Source: Schistocerca nitens
Lineage: Eukaryota > Arthropoda > Insecta > Orthoptera > Acrididae
NCBI RefSeq assembly: GCF_023898315.1
Contig: NC_064614.1
Span: forward strand, 496,078,109-496,142,108
Length of the DNA: 64,000 nt
Reading direction: 5' to 3'
The notes beneath the pieces are model-generated. The model did not search any database, had not been told where the DNA came from, and saw only the letters and a program-made list of their open reading frames with translations. The translations under genes were made by a program, and so were the position numbers. This document shows positions 55,255-64,000 of the stretch, in pieces. Every line of letters begins with the position of its first letter. Within the stretch, counting starts at the first letter, position 1.

Positions 55255-56180
55255 ATAATGCGGAGAAAGAAGAGTGTAGGAGGAGATGGATAGACAGAGG
55301 GAGAAGAAGGAGATGGACACAATAGGGGTAGGGGGCGACGGACAGTGAGAGTGGGAGGAAGAAATTGACAGGAAGAGAAGAGGAGAAGATGGACAGAGAG
55401 TGGGGAGAGAAGGAGATGGAGAGAGGGAGTTGGGAGAGGAGGATAATTGATAAAGAGAAGAAAGAAGAGGAGATGGGCAGAGTGAGTGGGGAGGAGGCGA
55501 TGGACAAAGAGAGAGGAGGAGAATATGTACAGAGAGAGAGAGGAGGAGGAGGTGTATGGAGAGAGAGAGATGGAGATGTACAGAGAGAGAGGAGGAAGAG
55601 ATGGACAAGAGAGGGGGGAGGAGGAGATGGACATAGTGGGGGAAGGAAGAAATGAACTTAGAGGAGGCGAAGAGAAGAGGAGAAGATAGAGGGCAGGAGG
55701 AGATAGAAGGGGAGGAGGAGATGGACAGACAGCAAAGGAGATAGACAGAGAGAGGATAAACCGATGGTCATAGAAAGGAAAGAAGAGGAAATGGACAGAG
55801 ACAGGAGGAAGGAAAAGATGGACAGATAGAGGGAAGACGAGGAGATGGAGGTGGAGGAGGAAATGGACAGGGAAAAGGGAAGAGGAGGTGTTGGACAGAG
55901 AGAGGAGATAGTTGGAGATGGACAGAGAAAGGAAAGAGGAGGGTATGGACAGAGAAAGGAAGAGGAGGAGAAGGGGATGGACAGCAAGAGATGGAGGAGA
56001 TGGACAGATACAGGGAGAGAACGAGATGGACAGATCTATCCAGAAGGAGGAGATATACAGACGGAGGTGGGAGGAATAGAAGTATAAAGAGAGGGAAGAG
56101 AAGGAAAACGACAAAAAAGGAAAGAGGAGCAGATAGACAGATAGGGGAGAAGGGGGAGGAGATGGACAGGGAGAGTGGGG
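55255..56180 (+). repeat. Purine-rich minisatellite (GGAGATGGACAGAGAG-type)
   Basis: About 925 bp almost entirely A/G on the plus strand, built from a variable unit of roughly 20-45 bp centred on GAGATGGACAGAGAG; ATGGACA occurs more than a dozen times. The lack of stop codons creates a false 339-codon minus frame of Ser/Pro/Leu and plus frames of Glu/Arg/Gly. These are not genes. Confidence 0.9.
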
Positions 56181-56206
56181 AGGCGATAACAGCAAATATT
56201 AAGAAA

Positions 56207-57080
56207 CACGACAGGCGTTCAATATGTAAAGCAACACTTTTTTTCTGAAAGCAGATTCATTTCATTCAGGATTTCAATTTGCCATATTATTGCCCGCTAT
56301 TTTGGCTACAAACCCCTATTTTTCAACATGATCTTCGTTCAATGCGACAGCCTTACATCTCATTACTGGGAGAGACAGTATGTCCGCATGGTACCACTCT
56401 AAAGGTCGACGTCGGAGCCAATGTCTTGCTGCATTAATAACTTCCCCATCATCCACTTACTGCTTCCCTCGGAGTGCATCCTTCATTGGACCAAACAGAT
56501 GAAGTCAGAAAGGGTGAGATCCGTCTTGTGGGGTGTAGAAGGAAGAACAGTCTAATGAAGTTTTGTGGACTCCTCTCGAGGACTCAGTCTTTTGTGAGGT
56601 CTTGCGTTGTCATAGAGAAAGAGAAGTTCTTTTGCGTTTCCGTAGCAACGAAAACGTTGAATGAGAGTATCTGCAAGTTCCATAGTTGCAGGAGTCACAG
56701 CAGTGCGCAGCCGGCCGGCACGTGGGGGATCGGATAGGTTTAGACGACCTTGTTTCAATGATGACAAACGCCTTGTCCAACGGCTCACCACTCTTTTGCT
56801 CACTGCCAGTTCTCCGTAGACATTCTGTAAGGGCCTATGAATATCTGACATGCTCTGGTTTTCTGCCAAAGAAACTCAGTGGCAGTTCTCTGGTTGGAAC
56901 GCACCTACACTACAGACGCCATTTTGAAGGCTACCCATAGCGCCGCCACCAGTCGCAACTTCATGAAACTAGAGGGGCTAAAGCAGGAATAATGCACCAT
57001 GTCTCACAACAGATTCCGAATTTTTCAACCAAAACTATGGAGAAAAAGTGTGTTGCACTGCTTATTGAACACCCTTCGTA
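56207..57080 (-). mobile_element. Internally deleted mariner
   Basis: The ends ACGACAGGCGTTCAATATGT (left) and ACGAAGGGTGTTCAATAAGC (right, read inward) are imperfect inverted repeats, both followed by GCAACAC and CTTTTT. About 870 bp, some 450 bp shorter than a full mariner. Confidence 0.85.
56300..56869 (-). pseudogene. Mariner transposase, N-terminus joined to C-terminus by deletion
   Basis: MAENQSMSDIHRPLQNVYGE, AVSKRVVSRWTRRLSSLKQG and PRAGRLRTAVTP are the N-terminal helix-turn-helix and linker. At about residue 85 the frame jumps to LLFLYDNARPHKR (second Asp block), losing the first Asp. Downstream in other frames are LHLFGPMKDALRGKQ and a C-terminal remnant. Cannot be catalytic; could only move in trans. 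Confidence 0.82.
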
Positions 57081-57454
57081 CATAGAGTTTATAGCTATAC
57101 ATTTAAGCATTTATGCACAAATCTAATATGTTTAAACTCTGAAGATTAATAATTCAGTAATACAATAGGAGAACATTTAATCTATATAACTAGGACTGTT
57201 AATTAAAACAGATACGTTTAATCGGAGTTCAGCATCTAGTGAATGAAGCCAATTGATAACAGGCGGTGTAGCATTAATCAAGTCACTGAGCGATCCTGGG
57301 TACTTTCTCAGACGGCAGCCTCTGACAGCATGCGGAGCGGTTTGTTATCGTAATATTGCACCTGTTTCTTGCCCTGTTCAGTCTTGTGCACAAGAAAACG
57401 AATTGCGACAAAGGTTCTTCTCAGAGCCAAGCAGGACGAAGTATCCATGTTTTT

Positions 57455-57535
57455 GGAGGAGTAGATGGACATAGGGAGGGGGGAGAAGGAGATGTTTAGA
57501 GAGGGGAGAGATGGAGATGGACAAGTAGAGGACTG
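57455..57535 (+). repeat. Short block of the purine-rich minisatellite
   Basis: GTAGATGGACATAGGGAGGG.. GAGATGGAGATGGACAAG: the same motif as 55255-56180 and 62130-62770. Confidence 0.8.
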
Positions 57536-57669
57536 GAATAAATACAAATTCCGGCAACGGCAGGTACTCAGTTAGTTCAGAGATACATGAAGGACTCAAA
57601 ATGTTGACCTTAAACATTGATGGAGATGTGGACGTATAATGCCATAGGAATTTCATAAGCTTAGGGAAT

Positions 57670-58180
57670 CATCATTGTTGCTGACAGACCTCTTGTTCTA
57701 ATTTCCCCCTCAAATAAAAGCCCAGAAGTGTTAACTCATGTGATTGCACAGGCTGTTTTGTGTTTCCCCAGTGACCGATCCAACGACCTCCAAATATTCT
57801 GCTAAGCATATCTGTAACTACGTATTCGGAATCGGACGGACATCCGTCATGTTGGTATCATAGGAACTGCCTTCCATCCAGTGGGTAACGTACAGTTAGG
57901 AACTGTAGATACTTGTGGCTATTTAGAATCCCTCCAATAAAACAGGGACCAATGACGCAGTTATTGAACAGTTGTTGCAAACATTGACAGACCAAGGACA
58001 TTGTTGAAAGTCATTTCCTTGGAGCAATATATGGAAGGATGAAATACTTTATACTGTAGTATTCGCAGAACATTCCTTTCGCTCACCCAACTCCCACATT
58101 CAAGCAGCCTCCTAGTGACATGTGGATTGTGGTTTTCGGTCACATATTTTAGTCTTCTCACTTCCAGTTTATTGAAACAT
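57670..58180 (-). pseudogene. DDE transposase relic of the LDFFLWG mariner-like group
   Basis: Minus strand: NPHVTRRLLECGSWVSERNVL and RILQYKVFHPS (helix-turn-helix, 58140-58050). After frameshifts come YQHDGCPSDS (second Asp), GGRWIGHWGN, and HELTLLGFYLRGKL, where the final Asp of the TPLDFFLWG block is replaced by Gly. The region around the first Asp is mostly deleted. Confidence 0.7.
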
Positions 58181-58558
58181 TTTTATAATGTTTTCAATGA
58201 TAGGACACGAGAACTGGGCAAGATCAGGCTGCCTTTCAGTATACCAGAACTATAGCTACAGACTTTCATAAGTTGTTTAGGCATATCTTCTGAGTGTTTT
58301 GGTACAAGGGTCTCACTGTCCCTGGCAGCTCGTTACGGAGCAACAACGCAATTATGATTTATTCGGTTTGTTACCATAATCATCCTTGTTTCTGTGAAAA
58401 TATCTACAGCATAGTGAAGTATCCTGTAATACACAGTTACCAAAACGTGCTATGGGGTGGAAGGTTGTAAGACGCCCCTCGATAGATCAGGTGTGCACTA
58501 CACACAGAAAGCAGCTACACGAGTAGCACGGTACTTGTGGCGTGCACATGGGGGTTTT
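58181..58558. other. No recognised gene
   Basis: No motif-bearing frame. Ends at the hairpin at the 5' end of the next LINE. Confidence 0.45.
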
Positions 58559-58610
58559 TTAGATTAGGTTCCTCCACACGGGAAACAAACGGCTGAGGAA
58601 CCTAATCTAA
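58559..58610. repeat. Perfect 16-bp inverted repeat with 20-nt loop
   Basis: TTAGATTAGGTTCCTC (58559-58574) and GAGGAACCTAATCTAA (58595-58610). The right arm continues into LINE coding sequence (AEEPNLTAVHD), so the left arm may be an inverted copy of it made at the 5' insertion junction. Confidence 0.93.
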
Positions 58611-61130
58611 CGGCAGTTCATGACACTAATTTGGGTGTGCCAAATGTAAAAATTGTTAGTTCGCCTAAACAGATCATTCCAAAGGATTTAAATATTCTAA
58701 ATCTCAGGTCAGTAAATTGGCGAAGTGTCTGTAGCAATATCCCCGAGCTAATCTCCTAAATAAAAAGTAGCAATGCCAATATTGTATTAGGTACCGAAAG
58801 CTGGTTAAAACCAGACATAAACAGCAGTGAAATCTTGAACCCGGCCGGCCGAAGTGGCCGTGTGGTTAAAGGCGCTGCAGTCTGGAACCGCAAGACCGCT
58901 ACGGTCGCAGGTTCGAATCCTGCCTCGGGCATGGATGTTTGTGATGTCCTTAGGTTAGTTAGGTTTAACTAGTTCTAAGTTCTAGGGGACTAATGACCTC
59001 AGCAGTTGAGTCCCATAGTGCTCAGAGCCATTTGAACCCATTTTTTCTTGAACTCGGATTGGACAATGTTTAGGAAAGATGCTATGGGAGGTGGTGTGTT
59101 CATTGTAGTTAAAAGCTGTTTAAACACAGTTGAGATCGATACTGTGTCGGACTGTGAAATAGTCTGGATAAAGCTGTCAATCAGACAACGATTGGCCATT
59201 GTATTAGAATGTTTTTACAGACCACCAACATCCGCAACAAACGTGGCAGAACGTTTCTGGGAAAGTCTTGAGTACATAGGAAATAAATATCCAAATTATC
59301 CATTAGTTATAGGTGGAGACTTTAATCCGTCATCCATTGACTGGGAAAATTACAAGTTTATCGCAGGGGGCAGAAGCAAAGACTCGTGTGAAGTTATTCT
59401 AGGAGCGCTCACAACATACAACCTTGAGCAATTGTTTAGGAAACCAACTCGAGATGGGAACATGGCGACAAACAGACCTAATTTATTTGAGGAAGTTAAC
59501 CTAGAAGAGGGTATTAGCGAGCATAATGTCGTTGTGGCTTCTATGTCAGTGGAAGCTAAAAAAAAAAAAAGGATACAGTGTAGAGTTTTCTTGTTTGGGA
59601 AAGCAAATAAAAGAGTCGTTAATCGTTAATATCTTCTTAGTCAGCTCCAAGCATTCACCGCGGGACACAAAGATACTGAGCATCTTTGGTCGGAATTTAA
59701 AGGTATTGCCCACCACGTGCTAGAGAAATATGTGCCTAACAAAAATATAGGGGAGGGAAAGGATCCACCTTGGTACAACCAACAAACATATTAGGAAGTT
59801 GCTGAGAAAGCAAAGAATTATGCACAGTCGTTTTAAACGTAGTCACTGCCCTGCTGACAAACAGAAATTATGGGAAATGAAAGCAGCTGTCAAAAGGTCA
59901 ATGAGAGATTCTTTTAACTAATTTGAAAGCAATATTTTATCTGCAGATTTTAAAAATAACCCCAAAAAAATTTGGTCGTACGTAAAACCTATGAACGCTA
60001 CAAATAATTCAATACCTTCTCTTGCTGACAGTACGGGTAATGCAACGGATGATGATAAACAGAAGGCTGAAATTCTAAACCTAGCTTTCAAAAACTCGTT
60101 ACGGCAGAGGACTGCAGCACCATTACCCCTTTCAATTATCGAACAAACGCAAGGATGGCTGACATAGTGATTAGTGTATCTTGGATCCTTAGACGATAGG
60201 AAGGCATCTGGACCAGATGGTATCCCTGTAAGATTATATGTTGACTATGTTACAAATATAGCACCATTCTTATCCATCATCTATCAGAGATCATTGGAAC
60301 AGCGGAAAGTTCCATGGGACTGGAAGAAAGCCCAGGTCATAACAATCTATAAAAAGGATAGAAAATCGGATGCACATAATTACCGGCCAATTCATGTTAT
60401 ACAACAGGCTCTAGATACCGGCTCCCAGGTTGATGCCTTTATTTCTCGAATTTCGAAAGGCGTTCGACTCAGTTCCGCACTGTCGATTGCTCCAAAAAGT
60501 GCGTGCTTACGGTCTATTCGATGACATATGCGGTTGGATAGAAAGTTTTCTAACAGACAGAGAGCAGTATTTCGTCCTGAATGAGATGACTTCAACAGGA
60601 ACTTCAGGTGTGCCCCAGGGCAGCGTAATAGGTCCGCTGCTTTTTACGATTTACAAAAACGATATGGTTGATGGTATTGAAAGTGGTATTAGACTGTTTG
60701 CCGATGATGCTGTAGTCTACAGGAAAGTAGTATCACACTAAAGTTGTGAACAAATCAATGAGGATTTGCAGAAAATAAATGCATGGTGTAATGACTGGCA
60801 GCTATCTCTCAATACTAGTAAGTGCAACCTACTGCGTATAACAAGGCGAAAATCCCCATTAATGTACGAGTACAAAATAAATGCCCAGTCTTTGGAAGCG
60901 GTAACATCAGTCAAGTGTCTGGGTGTGACTATTCGAAATTATCTCAAATGGAATGATCATATTACACAAGTAACGGGCAAGGCGAACTCTAGATTGTGGT
61001 TTATTGGTAGAATCCTGAAGCGATACATTCCTTCAACAAAGGAAATTGCTTACAATATGTTAGTTCGTCCAGTCTTATTGTTCGTCTGTATGGGACCCTT
61101 ACCAGTTGAGTCTGATTCAAGAGACTGAGA
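58600..61130 (+). pseudogene. LINE endonuclease-reverse transcriptase, inactivated
   Basis: Endonuclease: NLRSVNWRSVCSNIPELIS-stop, VLGTESWLKPDINSSEILN, [SINE], SDWTMFRKDAMGGGVF, YRPPTS, VIGGDFNPSSIDW and ISEHNVVV. RT: RKASGPDGIPVRLY, VPWDWKKAQV and NYRPI. It then jumps to HVIQQALDTGSQVDAF, so the fingers/palm segment between them is deleted. A frameshift follows to LFLEFRKAFDSVPHCRLL, where the catalytic motif A Asp is Glu. Motif B is GVPQGSVIGPLLF and motif C LFADDAVVYRKV. A TAA at 60739-60741 interrupts the frame before LSLNTSKCNLL, KCLGVTIRNYLKWNDHI and KANSRLWF. Confidence 0.88.
58841..59045 (+). mobile_element. tRNA-derived SINE in LINE endonuclease
   Basis: GGCCGGCCGAAGTGGCCGTG head, GGTTCGAATCC B box, full-length body, and a tail ending GAACCCATTTTTTC. 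TCTTGAAC flanks it at 58833-58840 and 59046-59053. Removing the SINE and one copy joins SSEILN to SDWTMF in frame. Confidence 0.93.
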
Positions 61131-61441
61131 AGGTCTAAAGAAGAGAGGCAAGATTCGTGAATGGCACATCTAGCCATCGTGAGAGCGTTACAAATCTCAT
61201 TGAAAGCTGAAGTGGGACAGACGACGCGCTAAACGGAAGGGGCTGCTCACTAAATTCGGAAATCGCGCAATGATCACCATTCAAAGATAAGGGAAATTAG
61301 AGCTCGTACTGAGGCGTTCAGGCAGTCGTTTTTCCCTCGCTCGATCCACAAGTGGAACAGAGGGGGAATTATGACGTCGGCGTGAGTTGTTCCCTCCGCC
61401 ACACACCGCTTGGTGGCTAGCGGAGTATATGTGTAGATACA

Positions 61442-61589
61442 GATACAACACGGCACACAGAGTAATGCAGCAACGCTCAGACGAAACACGAATATTTTTG
61501 TCAGATTGTGTTCAACCTGTACCGTAAGTGTGTAGTACAGCACGTAACAAATGTAGAGCTGTTCCCTGAGAGGTATTGAAATTGTCGAC
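61442..61589. other. No recognised gene
   Basis: Short unassigned stretch between the LINE end and a transposase relic. Confidence 0.4.
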
Positions 61590-62030
61590 CACCATGATTA
61601 CGGCAGAGTGTACAGCGACGCACCATCGACACGCTTAAGAAATGCAGAATTTTGACGTACTACTTCCGCGCCTGCGATAATCCTAGCAACGAGCTCATTG
61701 TAAATATCGACAGGAATCTCGTAAACTACGTTTTTCAAATGCTCCCAGAAGAAGACGAGAAAAAGTCCGTTAGTATCATATGCCGGTGATGTCCGCATTG
61801 TTGTGCACCGTCTTCAGTGCAGTACAGGTACAGAGCTAATTGGGGGAAGAAACCAAATGAAGTTCAGTAACCCTGTAACGAGCCACAAGAGACCGTGGGT
61901 TTCGCCCGAAGAGAGAAACGGGGAGTTCCAATAAGCACCTGATTCATAGGACATTATCTCGAGCTGCACCCATTTCGTATCCCTGACTGTTGCAAGATTA
62001 ATTTGTGTCTCTGACACCGTAATGAAAATC
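61590..62030 (-). pseudogene. DDE transposase C-terminal relic (LDFFLWG group)
   Basis: Minus strand 61770-61600: LFLVFFWEHLKNVVYEIPVD, YNELVARIIAGAEVVRQ and FLKRV, matching the block after the final Asp and the C-terminal helix in the group also seen at 57670. The upstream part to 62030 is too decayed to read. Confidence 0.65.
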
Positions 62031-62129
62031 AGTCAACCATAATCCTATTTCACTTTATTGATATCGTAACTGGCGTGGGAGCATGAGCATGGGAGTGGAG
62101 CCTCTCAGTCATATCGTACACATAGGAGA

Positions 62130-62770
62130 GAAGGAGATGGATAGAGAAAGGTGGAAGGATGTGACAAACACACACAGAGATGAGAAGAACAGAGAGGGAG
62201 AGGAGGATATGGACAGAGAAAGAGGCAGGAGGAAAGGAAGAATGTGGAGAAGGGGTAGTGGGCAGATGGAAAAGGAATAGGGTCAGACGAGATAGACGAA
62301 GAGAGGGGTAGCAAGGGATGCACAGGGAGAACGGGGCACAAGGAGATGGAAAGAGTGTGGGGGGAGGGGGGGTGAACAGAGGCAGGGGGAGGAGAAGTTG
62401 GACAGATATGTGGATGGAGGAAGAGCAGTACAGACAAAGGGTACGATGATATGGATGGAGAGAGCGGGAGAAGGGGGAGGTGGAAGGTGGAAGGTGGAAG
62501 GTGGAAGGTGGAAGGTGGAAGGTGGAAGGTGGAGATGGGTAGTGGGCAGGTGGAGAAGGAAGAGCGGAGGTGGAGATGGACAAAGAGAGGGATGGTAGAA
62601 GATGGACAGAGAAAAGGGAAAGGAGGAGATGAGCAGAGAGAGGTGGAAGGAGGAGACGAGCAGAGGGGAGGAGGATATGAACAGAGGGATTAGGGATAAA
62701 GAGATGGGCAGAGAGAGAGGGATGAGGAGATGGACAGAGCGAGAGGAGGAGGAGGAGGAGGAGAGGTTGT
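62130..62770 (+). repeat. Purine-rich minisatellite, second large block
   Basis: Same GAGATGGACAGAGAG motif as at 55255. It includes a perfect 7-bp sub-array (GGTGGAA)7 at 62479-62527 followed by a variant unit. False open frames on both strands. Confidence 0.9.
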
Positions 62771-63365
62771 GTGCAATACATTTGTCAAGTGCAAGCGAAG
62801 CAGCGGGTGAGAGGTTAGTCTCCCATGAGTTGCAATATTAGGCTACGAGCCAACCAGCAAATAGAAACTACTCATGCTTTCGAAAATTTCAGGTGACAGG
62901 AAACTGAACGCGTAGTAACTATGGTTCAGCTCCTTCCCACTTACATCGGACAGGTGCCAACGATAATCATTTCTACAACTGTCGAAAGAAAGAAGGTGAT
63001 TTGAATAACTTGCTGTTTTCCTGCAGTTTCTTCGAAGTACAGCAGTACCACTTGTTGTAACAAATTTGTAAAATAGGTGTAGCTTCGAATAGCAGTTCCT
63101 GTTTTATCCTGTGTTAAAACACACTAAAATACACAAAGTCCTTCTTTGTTTTATACGAGATAGTAACGTATGTTTATTAAATTTGGTGTACTGACCCTGG
63201 TTATTTAAACAATCTAATCTCCAGGTGTACGCCTCAATATCTGTTGAGCTTTTTTTTTTTAATATTCTGTTTTGTCTATAGCTGGTATCATGTCAAGATT
63301 CTTTAGGTATTAGTCTTGTGCCTATGAGGATACTGTTAAATTTAAATCGTAGTTGAAACTCTTTA
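62771..63365. other. No recognised gene
   Basis: AT-rich, no motif-bearing frame. Confidence 0.45.
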
Positions 63366-63470
63366 CAAGCACATCTGCATCTATACTTCACAAGCCACCT
63401 TACAGTGTATGGCTCGTAATTCGTGTATGTAAACTACAGCTTTAATCGTCTTGTTGAAGCTCAGTAGCCT
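63366..63470 (-). mobile_element. LINE 3' end, short relic
   Basis: CACATCTGCATCTATACTTC.. GCCACCTTACAGTGTATGGC is the complement of a LINE 3' UTR similar to that at 61370-61441 (CCACACACCGCTTGGTGGCTAG.. TGTAGATACAG). Confidence 0.5.
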
Positions 63471-64000
63471 GCTTATATATGTAAGTGTATCGATGGATCG
63501 AAGATTCCATAAGAGAAATATACTGGATATGCTTTTACATGTCCTCAGCAGCAAGTCCGAATAGCCTTCTAAATGCATAAAAGCATTTAGAGGAGACAGT
63601 CGAACATTTGGAAGCACTCAATTTCGTATCTTCAGTTGCTTCCTGAAAGCTATTAATCGTCTCTGACTACAAGAGGGTCGTTAAAAATATTCAATACCAG
63701 AGATGGAACAAACAAACTACCGTTAATATTTGATGTTGCTTTCGAATATGTTCGTTGTGTACACAGGGGGCAGACAATCCATTTGCTGCGTGTACTTTCC
63801 CATGCTGGCATCCGCTGTAGCAAAGAAGTTGACTTATTACCGAAGCAAGCTGCATCTCTATTCGTAAAGGTTCGTCTTCATCACATAAAGTGTACAGCTC
63901 ACAACTACCGGTTTCGGCTATTCCCATCTTCAGATCTGTTGCAAATAGAAAAACAGTGCTGTAAGCAACTAAATTCAATTATCGGAAGCAAACTCTGTAT
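63471..64000. other. No recognised gene
   Basis: Unassigned. CTACCGGTTTCGGCTATTCC near 63905 resembles a repeat phrase I have seen in insect genomes, but I cannot assign it. Confidence 0.4.

Larger units (their letters stand above)
58595..61441 (+). mobile_element. Non-LTR retrotransposon (jockey-like) carrying a SINE
   Basis: Endonuclease, RT and a 3' UTR ending GTGTAGATACAGATAC. A SINE (58841-59045) sits in the endonuclease domain with an 8-bp TSD. An internal deletion and several inactivating changes are visible. Confidence 0.88.

Noticed and set aside
55176..56195. 339-codon minus-strand frame rich in Ser/Pro/Leu, plus long Glu/Arg frames on the plus strand
   Set aside because: The stretch is a purine-rich minisatellite lacking stop codons in several frames on both strands; composition explains the frames.
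62050..62781. 243-codon minus-strand frame
   Set aside because: Same minisatellite low-complexity artefact.

Overview
The window looks like nuclear DNA of a large, repeat-choked insect genome, most likely an orthopteran (grasshopper/locust type). It is AT-rich, has no operons or long host coding runs, and nearly every recognisable coding stretch is a transposable-element (TE) protein. The tRNA-headed SINEs (GGCCG..GTGGCCGTGCGGTTAAAGGCGC head, GGTTCGAATCC B box) and an RTE-like LINE ending in CTGAAGACCACAACAACAAC are patterns I associate with Schistocerca/Locusta. That attribution is from memory and is inference.

Layout. 1-1632: 3' part of an RTE-like LINE with a nearly open reverse transcriptase (RT). 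2216-4270: a second LINE fragment carrying a SINE (perfect TSD) and an intact 1.43 kb Tc1/mariner element. 6583-11696: a large imperfect inverted repeat whose left arm was hit by a SINE and whose right arm was hit by a 2.8 kb LINE with an unbroken 915-codon frame. 12190-15000: two Tc1-type relics flanking a tandem SINE-like array. 15001-19740: two RTE-like LINE relics and a SINE. 19998-22230: a decayed copy of an arthropod multicopy gene family, split by a LINE fragment. 23226-27954: a SINE and a Tc1-like relic carrying both a SINE and a mariner. 28546-28942: a small GC-rich island. 29090-31115: RTE 5' part abutting a Tc1 element. 33340-36690: a near full-length but decayed RTE-like LINE with internal tandem duplications. 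36800-39110: LINE and Tc1 scraps.

40398-40650 is the best candidate for host coding sequence: a TATA-like box, a signal peptide, a 12-residue peptide and a GKR site. 41265-49530: Tc1, 5S-derived SINE, mariner, CR1-like LINEs and SINEs. 50100-55250 is largely unassigned AT-rich DNA. 55255-62770 holds purine-rich minisatellites around an internally deleted mariner, a DDE transposase relic and a LINE carrying a SINE.

Most features do not work together. They are independent insertions whose nesting gives a relative chronology: LINEs and Tc1 elements are generally oldest, and the SINEs and the 2716-4141 Tc1 element are youngest. No confident multi-exon host gene, rRNA gene, functional tRNA gene or CRISPR array was seen.
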